From: CACKLF01 sp002725175
GTDB taxonomy: Bacteria > Pseudomonadota > Alphaproteobacteria > Rhodobacterales > Rhodobacteraceae
DNA: 26,498 nucleotides
Reading direction: 5' to 3'
NCBI GenBank assembly: GCA_002725175.2
Contig: PBQX02000070.1
Location: 1-26,498, forward strand
Both the position numbers and the translations under genes were made by a program. Below the pieces are notes generated by a model. The model was not told where the DNA came from and did no database searches. It worked only from the letters and a program-made list of their open reading frames with translations. Numbering within the stretch: the first letter of the stretch is position 1; every line of letters begins with the position of its first letter. This document shows, piece after piece, positions 6,092 to 13,574 of this stretch.

Positions 6092-8729
6092 AACTAAGAG
6101 AAATGTCTTGATGCCCTGACTTGCAACGAGAAATTCTTGGCACTAAGAAATNAGGNAATCTNTCCTGACCTCTTAAACCAATATTGTCAGATGTTTCATT
6201 TTGAAAATTACTTAATATCGGCAAAACTCTTTCTACTGCGTTTTTCCGCCAAACAATTTCATCTTCAAGCAACAACGACGCCTGATCTAAGAAATCATAC
6301 GCCTCATCAATATTATCCTTTTTAAACTGCTTTCTAGCCTTACTTAAAAGAGATTTCAGCCCACTACCTCCAGCAACTCCGCTAAGCTCTTTTGACACTG
6401 TTTTAATAGCTTCCTGTTTGGCCTCCTTATCTAAATCTTCCAGAGAGTTTTCAAGATTTTGGAATAAAACTTTAAAACTCTCAAACCCCTTGCCAGAAGA
6501 AATAATTTNAATTACTTCCTCTATNCCCTCATAGGAATCNTCCATAGCTCGTCTATATTTTCTCTCTNCCTTTGAGAGANTTTTTAATTTATCTTGATAT
6601 TCTTTTGAAATAGATTCCCANTCATCTGGGATTAAGTTTANTAATTCACCACGTTTAATAGCAACGTGTTCTATTTCTTTTTCAATATAACCCTTTTCCT
6701 CCAAATTGTTAGCTATCTGAAGTTCTCTATTAAGNCGCTTTGCTTTCTTNTCAATCTTTCTTATCTCACGCTGGAGAATCCTGACCTCGCTATGAATACT
6801 TGAATAAGCTTTCGTAGCTTCNCCAACTACTTTCTGTGCATTAGTTACAGCTTCTAAGTCTGAAAAAATTGAAGAAGCAGATTTCTTAGCATCAAGAATT
6901 TTTGAGCCAACGCTCTCTGNTAAACCGGCAAAATCAATGGTGTCCAGCTTTCCTATAGAAATGTTAATAGAGTTTTTGTCGTCAACTATAACCTCTGCTA
7001 AATAACTTTCCACGCAATGCTGTAACCNAGGATTCATCGGTGGCGGTGCATTAAAGGAAGACAAATAAAACCGGTTTGGCAAGTAGTTTACNAGTGGGGG
7101 AAAGGTTCCCACTATAACAAGGGCAATGAGCTGTAAAATAATAAAAGGTATGACNCCCTTATAAATGTCAATCGTCCTTATGGCTTTAGAGGCAACACCA
7201 CGTAGATAAAACAATGCAAATCCAAAGGGTGGAGTGAGAAAGCTAGTTTGAATATTTACTCCAATCATTACCCCTAGCCAAACTGCAGTAATATTTGCGC
7301 TAGGATCAGCCAATAAGATTGGAGCTACAATTGGAACAACAACAACTGCTATTTCAATAAAATCAAGANAGAAGCCCAAAACAAAAACTACAGCCATTAC
7401 TACTATAAACTGCGACCAAAACCCNCCAGGTAAACTTTGGAGAAAGTCTTTTACGTATTCTTCTCCACCAAANCCCCNNAAAGCAGCTGTAAGCATCGCT
7501 GCACCCAGCAAAATGATAAACACCATAGAGGTAGTTTTGCATGTTTCAATCATTACTTCTCTCAATGTATTGTCTGCCACGAAAGTTCGCCAAGTCGACC
7601 ANCCTATAGCGGCTATCAATAAAATTGTTGCTACTGTAGCAAAAAGTACGGGATAATGGTTTTGTGTTACCCCAAGATTTTTTACATTCAAATCATAAAA
7701 ATTAATAAGAGTTAATATTGCTAAAATTGNTAATAAAGCCAAAGCAGCTGGATAAAGAGCACCTTTTCTTTCTTCATACAACTTATAGCCAGCCATTATC
7801 GTGGCTCCCACAGCCCCAATTGCACCNGCTTGGTTTACAGTTGCGATACCCATAATTATGGAGCCAAGAACTAGAAAAATTAAAACCAANGGAGGTACTA
7901 ATGAAAATAAAACTTTAAAAAGAAATTTTCTGGTAAAACCTAAAGGATTTGGAACGGCTGGCGCNAGGGAAGGCCTAATCATAGCAGTAATCAGGATATA
8001 TGCAAAATAGACTAGAACAAGTACAATTCCAGGNAAAAATGCCCCCAANAACATNTCCCCTGCTGAAGTTGATGTAACATCTAATGCCGAAGGCATNGTA
8101 AATTCACCTGTCGCAGCTTTATAAAGCGATTGGCGCATCGCAGACGCTTGATCAGAAGCGGATCCAAGTTGGTCTGCTAGNATAATTAAAACTATAGAGG
8201 GNGGAATGATTTGCCCCAAGGTNCCTGAAGCACAAATAGTACCTGATGCTANTGACGGTGAATAATTGTTTCGCATCATAGAAGGTAGTGAAATTAANCC
8301 CATAGCAACTACCGTTGCGCCAACTATACCGGTTGTTGCAGCAAGCAATGCACCCACAAATACCACAGAAATACCTAATCCTCCTGGNACTGGACCAAAT
8401 AGCCCTGCCATTGTCATAAGTAAATCTTCTGCAATTCTAGAACGCTGCAGCATTATCCCCATAAAAATNAANAACGGAATAGCTATCAGTGTATCTCGCT
8501 CAAAGTCATAATAAATTGCTCTAAAATTCATAACTCCGGCAGAAAGCCATTCAACAGGACCATCCTGAGCAAAAAATGCTTTTACATCTCCGAATAACAG
8601 GAGNCCCGCAACTGCAGCCAAGCCAATAGAAAGAATAGCAGANCCAGGAAGCGCGAAAGCAACNGGAAAGCCAAAACCCAAAGCACCCATCATGAGAATA
8701 AATAAAAGAATTAAGAAATAGAGTTCCAT
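6087..8729 (-). CDS. dctM: TRAP transporter large permease DctM with long coiled-coil C-terminal extension
   Basis: Membrane-channel subunit of a sodium-driven TRAP importer. The usual M subunit has about 430 residues; this one has 880. Residues 1 to about 560 are strongly hydrophobic with many membrane helices and TRAP-like segments (GALLAATTGIVGATVVAM, GLGISVVF and a late SFLTPPFGFALFYLRGVA). They include an extra hydrophobic insert near 290-370, as in the larger FcbT3-like M proteins. From about residue 569 to the end the protein is hydrophilic and rich in Lys, Glu and Leu, with heptad-like stretches (for example EVRILQREIRKI and ELQIANNLEEKGYIEKEIE). No stop codon, or ATG with a ribosome site, separates the two parts, so the tail is fused. 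The gene starts 31 bases after dctQ. The function of the tail is unknown. Confidence 0.88.
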   Translation of the reverse strand: MELYFLILLFILMMGALGFGFXVAFALPXSAILSIGLAAVAXLLLFGDVKAFFAQDGPVEWLSAGVMNFRAIYYDFERDTLIAIPXXIFMGIMLQRSRIAEDLLMTMAGLFGPXPGGLGISVVFVGALLAATTGIVGATVVAMXLISLPSMMRNNYSPSXASGTICASXTLGQIIXPSIVLIXLADQLGSASDQASAMRQSLYKAATGEFXMPSALDVTSTSAGXMXLGAFXPGIVLVLVYFAYILITAMIRPSXAPAVPNPLGFTRKFLFKVLFSLVPXLVLIFLVLGSIIMGIATVNQXGAIGAVGATIMAGYKLYEERKGALYPAALALLXILAILTLINFYDLNVKNLGVTQNHYPVLFATVATILLIAAIXWSTWRTFVADNTLREVMIETCKTTSMVFIILLGAAMLTAAXXXFGGEEYVKDFLQSLPXGFWSQFIVVMAVVFVLGFXLDFIEIAVVVVPIVAPILLADPSANITAVWLGVMIGVNIQTSFLTPPFGFALFYLRGVASKAIRTIDIYKXVIPFIILQLIALVIVGTFPPXVNYLPNRFYLSSFNAPPPMNPXLQHCVESYLAEVIVDDKNSINISIGKLDTIDFAGLXESVGSKILDAKKSASSIFSDLEAVTNAQKVVXEATKAYSSIHSEVRILQREIRKIXKKAKXLNRELQIANNLEEKGYIEKEIEHVAIKRGELXNLIPDXWESISKEYQDKLKXLSKXERKYRRAMXDSYEXIEEVIXIISSGKGFESFKVLFQNLENSLEDLDKEAKQEAIKTVSKELSGVAGGSGLKSLLSKARKQFKKDNIDEAYDFLDQASLLLEDEIVWRKNAVERVLPILSNFQNETSDNIGLRGQXRXPXFLVPRISRCKSGHQDISLSF

Positions 8730-8760
8730 AATTATGAATTCGCCTTATTTTTATTCATTA

Positions 8761-9810
8761 TTAACTTTCAGCACTGACATGCATTTTATCTGAAAGGTCG
8801 GAAGGTNGCTTTTTCTGGTCAACCACTTTACCTGCCTCCTCTCCTTCATTATCAAGGTTATTCATATATTTAATGATATAGCTAGAAAATTGAAACAACA
8901 TTGAAAGTGCAAATATAATTAAGAAACCCGACATGAGATATTTTACATACATTCCATANCCTTGTTGAGTAACTTCAAAATTAAGTAAAGCTAAGTTAAA
9001 TGGAGAAGACTCATTCCACAAGCCTCGTATTAATACGACCCAGCATAGTGGAATTCCTAATATCAAAGAGCCAAAAATATTAGTATAAGCCTTTCTTTTA
9101 TCGGTAAAATTAGCATAAATTACGTCAACACGAACATGACCTTCATGAACCAGGGTATAGGCACTAGAAAACAAAAATAGGCCAGCATACCAAAATCTTA
9201 CCAAATCACCCATGAAGGCTTGCTCGTATGAAAATATGAAACGCGTGAAAACTATAAGCAACTCACCNAAAACAATAAGAAGAGCCAACCAAATAAAATC
9301 GATGCCCCGTCGATATAAGGCAATTANCGTTCCCAATANCAACAAAGGAAGATGAATAAAGGTCCCTCTAAAAGCNGGNTTACCAAGAGANAAAGCTAAA
9401 TCTTCGCCCACTATATTTGGCAAAAAGCCTTCAATTCGTACAAAAGAAATAATAGCATCAAAAATGCCAATAAACATNACCGACCAAAAGGCNGCNGCNA
9501 CTATAATTTCTGCNAAGTTATTCATTAGTTTTTCGTCACGAACATTAGATCCACTTGAGATTATCATTATAGGNATCAAAAAAGCAGCAGCGTAAGAACA
9601 TGTNTGCATAGCNCCAAAGATATATTCTACTNACGAGTACTGNTTNCTAGNACTGTCAAAGAGATTTATNCCAGCTAGTGACAAGGTTCCAAAAAATCCC
9701 GGTAGATCAAAAATATANGTGAGAAAGTTATTACANACAAAGGCCAAAGCCAAAAAGGCGCTAGTAAGAGCTGTATAATGCAACAGATCCATAAGCGGAT
9801 TAGCCTTCAT
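8761..9810 (-). CDS. dctQ: TRAP transporter small permease DctQ, enlarged
   Basis: Small membrane subunit that works with DctM. The typical Q domain is in the C-terminal half: FWYAGLFLFSSAYTLVHEGH followed by VRVDVIYANF, then a final pair of helices containing YGMYVKYLM. The whole protein has 349 residues, about twice the normal length, because four or so extra hydrophobic helices precede the Q domain. The frame could open at a TTG (9819), but GGAGG at 9820-9824 directly abuts that codon. The ATG at 9808-9810 lies nine bases from the same GGAGG and gives MKANPLMDLL, so I choose it. The C-terminus is a short acidic tail. It follows dctP and a strong hairpin. Confidence 0.85.
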   Translation of the reverse strand: MKANPLMDLLHYTALTSAFLALAFXCNNFLXYIFDLPGFFGTLSLAXINLFDSXXXQYSXVEYIFXAMXTCSYAAAFLXPIMIISSGSNVRDEKLMNNXAEIIXXXAFWSXMFIGIFDAIISFVRIEGFLPNIVGEDLAXSLGXXAFRGTFIHLPLLXLGTXIALYRRGIDFIWLALLIVXGELLIVFTRFIFSYEQAFMGDLVRFWYAGLFLFSSAYTLVHEGHVRVDVIYANFTDKRKAYTNIFGSLILGIPLCWVVLIRGLWNESSPFNLALLNFEVTQQXYGMYVKYLMSGFLIIFALSMLFQFSSYIIKYMNNLDNEGEEAGKVVDQKKXPSDLSDKMHVSAES

Positions 9811-9837
9811 TTCCGACAACCTCCGTGTTTANTTNNC

Positions 9838-9863
9838 ATGCAGAGCCATTTTTGGCTCTGCAT
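9838..9863 (-). promoter_or_regulatory. Intercistronic hairpin between dctP and dctQ
   Basis: ATGCAGAGCC (9838-9847) pairs perfectly with GGCTCTGCAT (9854-9863) around a 6-base loop, within the 75-base gap between the dctP stop and the dctQ start. In the direction of transcription it is not followed by a T-run. It therefore looks like a stabilising or partly attenuating stem that lets the binding protein be made in excess over the permease, as is known for binding-protein-dependent importers. Confidence 0.6.
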
Positions 9864-9885
9864 NTTTTACATTTCAATANTTAGA

Positions 9886-10980
9886 TTAAATATTACGAAG
9901 TCTGTTACGCTGGTTTAAATACTCACCAGTCGTGGTACCAAGCCATCCACCAATATCCTTCATACCTGCTTCAAAGCTTTCATGGATTCTGTTTGCGAGG
10001 TCAGAATGTGCTCTTGCTTCTTCAAATACTTCATCTGCCGCTTCAGCCATAGCGTCCCAAACATCATCGTTGAAGGACCTTACCTTCACACCATGATCAT
10101 TTGTAAGTCTAGCAAATGCTGCACCAGATTTTCCGTTGTATTCGCTCATCATCATTTCGTTTTCGGCTGTAGCTGCAGTCTCAATAAGAGCCTTATCGCT
10201 AGCTGATAAATCAGCCCACCATTTTGCGTTAAAACCTGCCGCTATCATTGATCCTGGCTCATGCATTCCTGCTGTATAGTAAAATTTAGCAGCTTCATAG
10301 AATTTCATGATTTCGTCATTCCAAGCCCCAACCCATTCAGTAGCATCNATNGCACCAGAAACTAAGTTTTCATAAATCTGNCCNCCCGGAACAGTTACAG
10401 GTGATCCNCCAAGNTTTCCAATAACGTCTCCACCTAAGCCAGGTATACGCATCTTTAGTCCGTTAAAGTCCTCAGGAGAATTAATTTCCTTATTGAACCA
10501 GCCACCAGCCTGAGTTCCAGTATTTCCACACATTACTGATTTTAAGCCAAATTCTCCAGCCAGCTCATCCCANAATTCCTGTCCACCACCATAACGGATC
10601 CAAGCATTTATTTCGTCATATGTCATACCNAAAGGAACAGCAGTAAAATANGCCCAGCCNGGATGTCTNCCTTTCCAGTAATAATCTGCAGCATGATATC
10701 CTTGTGCATTACCAGAAGCAACTTCGTCAAAACTNTCCATAGCACCCACTCTTTCGCCAGCTGCATAGTAGCTTACTTGAATACGACCATCTGACAAATC
10801 CTGAATATTCTGAGCATATCTNTGTGCGCCAGTTCCAAGACCTGGNAANTCCCTTCCCCAAGTGGCTACAATAGCCATCTCTATTCGCTCTTGTGCAACT
10901 GCCGGAGCAGCCAAAGTAGTTGCTGCCGCTGCACCAACACCGCCTAATCCAGCTTTTGTAATAAAATCACGACGTTTCAT
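9886..10980 (-). CDS. dctP: TRAP transporter periplasmic solute receptor (DctP/TakP-like)
   Basis: Periplasmic binding protein that hands substrate to DctQM. The N-terminus MKRRDFITKAGLGG with a following Ala-rich stretch and AVA-Q near residue 29 is a Tat signal, so the protein is probably exported folded. GLKMRIPG (Arg178) and DATEWVGAWNDE (Glu215, Trp216) match the ligand- and metal-binding blocks of the TakP/FcbT1 branch, whose studied members bind 2-oxo acids with sodium. The substrate here is inferred only to class: an organic acid carrying a carboxylate. At 364 residues it is normal for this branch. GGGAGA stands five bases before the ATG. It is the first gene of the dctP-Q-M unit and diverges from ilvI. 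Confidence 0.92.
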   Translation of the reverse strand: MKRRDFITKAGLGGVGAAAATTLAAPAVAQERIEMAIVATWGRXXPGLGTGAXRYAQNIQDLSDGRIQVSYYAAGERVGAMXSFDEVASGNAQGYHAADYYWKXRHXGWXYFTAVPXGMTYDEINAWIRYGGGQEXWDELAGEFGLKSVMCGNTGTQAGGWFNKEINSPEDFNGLKMRIPGLGGDVIGXLXGSPVTVPXXQIYENLVSGXXDATEWVGAWNDEIMKFYEAAKFYYTAGMHEPGSMIAAGFNAKWWADLSASDKALIETAATAENEMMMSEYNGKSGAAFARLTNDHGVKVRSFNDDVWDAMAEAADEVFEEARAHSDLANRIHESFEAGMKDIGGWLGTTTGEYLNQRNRLRNI

Positions 10981-11006
10981 TTAATTCTCCCTTAATTTTT
11001 GTTTTT

Positions 11007-11025
11007 CTGTCCCTAAAAAGGGCAG
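11007..11025 (-). promoter_or_regulatory. Hairpin in the dctP leader
   Basis: CTG-CCCT and AGGG-CAG pair around a 4-base AAAA loop (as read on the + strand), with one bulged base at 11010. It lies 27 bases upstream of the dctP start. On the dctP transcript the 5' arm contains CCCUU, which could instead pair with the AAGGG of the dctP ribosome site. This suggests a possible switch but does not prove it. Confidence 0.35.
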
Positions 11026-11159
11026 TNCTATACGGTATAAAAGAAATGTNGAATAGGCAAGCAGAATAATGCATCAATTTCTACTATAAATGAATTCAGA
11101 GGATAACTTTAAGCAAGCATCAGAATTAGAATAAATACCAATATATTTTGTCTATTTTG

Positions 11160-11189
11160 TTGACGATCCTCCAGTATTCATTTTATATC
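11160..11189 (+). promoter_or_regulatory. Sigma70-type promoter for ilvI-ilvH
   Basis: TTGACG at 11160-11165 is a near-consensus -35. TTATAT or TATATC follows at 17-18 bp spacing (11183-11189). The predicted start near 11196 gives a leader of only about 35 bases. AAGGG at 11217-11221 is the ribosome site. Such a short leader leaves no room for classical peptide attenuation. Confidence 0.5.
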
Positions 11190-11229
11190 ATAAGAAAAAT
11201 TTNCAANATATGACATAAGGGATAAACAT

Positions 11230-12981
11230 TTGAAAAACTTTACTGGAGCTGAGATCGTAATTAAGTCTCTTTTGTCACAGGGCGTTGATACTGTTTTTGG
11301 CTATCCTGGTGGAGCCGTCCTCCCNATTTACGATGAAATATTTAAAGAAAAAAAAATTAANCATATTTTAGTCCGACATGAGCAAGCCGCCGTTCATGCT
11401 GCTGAGGGATATGCCAGATCAACAGGAAAGCCAGGNGTAGTTCTTGTCACATCAGGACCNGGTGCTACAAACGCAGTTACAGGCATGACTGACGCATTAA
11501 TGGACAGTATTCCTTTAGTTGTTTTAACCGGTCAGGTTCCAACATTCATGATTGGTAATGATGCTTTTCAGGAAGCTGATACAGTTGGAATTACNCGTCC
11601 TTGCACCAAACATAATTGGCTAGTAAGAGACACAAATAAACTTGCAGAAACAATTCACAAAGCCTTTCATGTNGCTGCTAACGGTAGACCAGGACCGGTT
11701 TTAGTAGATATCCCTAAAGACGTTCAATTTGCGGATGGCATTTTTAAAGAACCCAAAGAAATAAAGAATACTTATCACGTAAGAAGAGCCAGACCGGATA
11801 ATGCCTCTATTGAAGAAGTTTCCCAGGCTATAAGAAATGCAAAGAAACCAATGATATATTCTGGTGGGGGAGTAATTAACTCGGGGAAAAAGGCTTCCAA
11901 TTTACTTAGAATGCTTGTATCGAAAACAAACTTTCCTATTACCTCAACCTTAATGGGTTTGGGCTCTTATCCAGCTTCAGGAGAAAATTGGCTGGGCATG
12001 CTTGGTATGCACGGCACATATGAAGCAAACATGGCCATGCACGATTGCGATGTTTTAATTTGTATTGGAGCTCGTTTTGATGACAGGATAACCGGCCGCA
12101 CAGATGCCTTCAGTCCAAATTCATATAAGATACATATTGATATTGATCCTTCATCTATAAATAAGAATATACAAGTAGATGTTCCATTAGTTTCAGATAT
12201 AGAGATAGCTTTAAAAGAAATCATTAACACTTGGGAAAAGGGTGGTAGTGAGACCCAAAAGACCAGCATAAAGAAATGGTGGAGTAAAATTAGTGAGTGG
12301 AAAAATGTAAAATGCTTGGCATACAAACAAACTGGAGAATTTATTAAACCCCAGTACGCTATTGATAGACTTGAAAAAATTACTTCAAAAATGGATAGAT
12401 ACATAACGACGGAAGTGGGCCAACACCAAATGTGGGCGGCACAATACATGAAATTTGAAGAGCCAAATAGATGGATGACATCTGGAGGTCTAGGAACTAT
12501 GGGCTATGGTTTCCCATCATCCATTGGGGTACAGATTGCTTATCCAAAATCACTTGTAATAAATGTTGCTGGAGAAGCCAGTTGGCTGATGAACATGCAA
12601 GAACTTGGAACTGCAGTCCAATATGGGCTACCAGTAAAGCAGTTTATATTGAATAATGAGCGATTGGGAATGGTCAGACAGTGGCAAGAATTGTTACATG
12701 GAGAGAGATATTCACATAGTTGGTCTGAATCACTCCCAGATTTTGAAAAACTGGCTGATGCCTACGGCATTAAAGGTATTACCTGTAGTAACCCGAAACA
12801 CCTAGATGATAGTATAGAAGAAATGGTTAACCATCCTGGTCCCGTAATTTTTAACTGTGTTGTTGAAAAGCATGAAAATTGCTTCCCGATGATCCCATCC
12901 GGCAAAGCACATAACGAAATGATTCTTGGTGAAATAGGAGAAAAAGATTCAGTGGATTCTGCCGGTGCAGTTTTAGTTTAA
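11230..12981 (+). CDS. ilvI: Acetolactate synthase large subunit
   Basis: Thiamine-diphosphate enzyme that condenses two pyruvates (or pyruvate with 2-oxobutyrate), the first common step of valine, leucine and isoleucine synthesis. The 583-residue protein has the expected three domains. The catalytic Glu is residue 51 (RHEQAAVHAAEGYAR), followed by the VLVTSGPGATN block, FAD-type contacts in the middle domain and the ThDP/Mg region near residue 447 (AGEASWLMNMQEL...FILNNERLGMVRQWQ). The motif begins GEA rather than the usual GDG/GDA, so the first metal ligand is Glu449 instead of Asp. The start codon is TTG, eight bases after AAGGG; no better start exists. It is followed after 25 bases by ilvH. 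Confidence 0.95.
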   Translation: MKNFTGAEIVIKSLLSQGVDTVFGYPGGAVLXIYDEIFKEKKIXHILVRHEQAAVHAAEGYARSTGKPXVVLVTSGXGATNAVTGMTDALMDSIPLVVLTGQVPTFMIGNDAFQEADTVGIXRPCTKHNWLVRDTNKLAETIHKAFHXAANGRPGPVLVDIPKDVQFADGIFKEPKEIKNTYHVRRARPDNASIEEVSQAIRNAKKPMIYSGGGVINSGKKASNLLRMLVSKTNFPITSTLMGLGSYPASGENWLGMLGMHGTYEANMAMHDCDVLICIGARFDDRITGRTDAFSPNSYKIHIDIDPSSINKNIQVDVPLVSDIEIALKEIINTWEKGGSETQKTSIKKWWSKISEWKNVKCLAYKQTGEFIKPQYAIDRLEKITSKMDRYITTEVGQHQMWAAQYMKFEEPNRWMTSGGLGTMGYGFPSSIGVQIAYPKSLVINVAGEASWLMNMQELGTAVQYGLPVKQFILNNERLGMVRQWQELLHGERYSHSWSESLPDFEKLADAYGIKGITCSNPKHLDDSIEEMVNHPGPVIFNCVVEKHENCFPMIPSGKAHNEMILGEIGEKDSVDSAGAVLV

Positions 12982-13006
12982 CATTTATTTTAATCATAGA
13001 AGAAAA

Positions 13007-13567
13007 ATGACAGATCTTGATATAAAAAAGGGCTCAAATAATAAAAGTGCATATAATTTAAGAGACCCTTTAAGTGAATTAACCGAGTCACACACACTTG
13101 CTGTTATGGTTGATAATGAATCTGGAGTCTTAGCAAGAGTAATAGGGTTATTTTCTGGCAGAGGCTACAACATAGATAGCTTAACTGTTGCTGAAGTTGA
13201 CCATTCTGGAAAATTATCCCGAATTACTATTGTTACTAATGGGACGCCAGCTGTTATAGAACAAATAAAGGCCCAACTTGAACGCATGGTGCCAGTCCAC
13301 GCTGTGCATGATCTAACAGTTGAAGGCAGAACTATTGAAAGGGAGCTGGCCTTAATTAAGGTAGCAGGTAGCGGAGAAAAGCGCGTTGAAGCTTTGCGCT
13401 TAGCAGATGTATTTAGAGCTAACGTTGTTGATTCAACATTAAAAAGTTTTACGTTTGAAATTAAAGGAACTCCAGAAAAAATAGATGCTTTTTGTGATCT
13501 TATGAGGCCGTTAGGCTTAAAAGAACTAGCTAGAACCGGGGTAGCTGCGCTTTCCAGAGGTAAATAG
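13007..13567 (+). CDS. ilvH: Acetolactate synthase small (regulatory) subunit
   Basis: This 186-residue partner of IlvI activates the catalytic subunit and carries valine feedback control. An N-terminal ACT domain begins at SHTLAVMVDNESGVLARV (about residues 28-45) with the glycine-containing turn GRGYNIDSL. The C-terminal ALS_ss_C domain follows (RELALIKVAGSG, RADVVDST-like ANVVDSTLKSFTFEIKG). An extra N-terminal tail of some 25 residues precedes the ACT domain, as often seen in Alphaproteobacteria. Its stop codon is only seven bases from that of nrdJ, which reads towards it. No terminator is visible between them. Confidence 0.95.
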   Translation: MTDLDIKKGSNNKSAYNLRDPLSELTESHTLAVMVDNESGVLARVIGLFSGRGYNIDSLTVAEVDHSGKLSRITIVTNGTPAVIEQIKAQLERMVPVHAVHDLTVEGRTIERELALIKVAGSGEKRVEALRLADVFRANVVDSTLKSFTFEIKGTPEKIDAFCDLMRPLGLKELARTGVAALSRGK

Positions 13568-13574
13568 CAGTCTT

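Noticed and set aside
7010..7026. DctM tail as a separate gene
   Set aside because: The Met-Asn-Pro near residue 565 has no ribosome site upstream and the frame runs unbroken from the membrane part, so I keep one fused gene.
11069..11089. Short leader peptide (Met-His-Gln-Phe-Leu-Leu) as ilv attenuator
   Set aside because: It lies upstream of the best promoter, has no convincing ribosome site, only two Leu codons and no terminator before ilvI.
11967..12449. Open frame antisense to ilvI
   Set aside because: It has no ribosome site or recognisable domain, and is explained as a shadow of the ilvI coding frame. Other antisense frames (for example inside the reductase, metA and nrdJ) were dismissed for the same reason.
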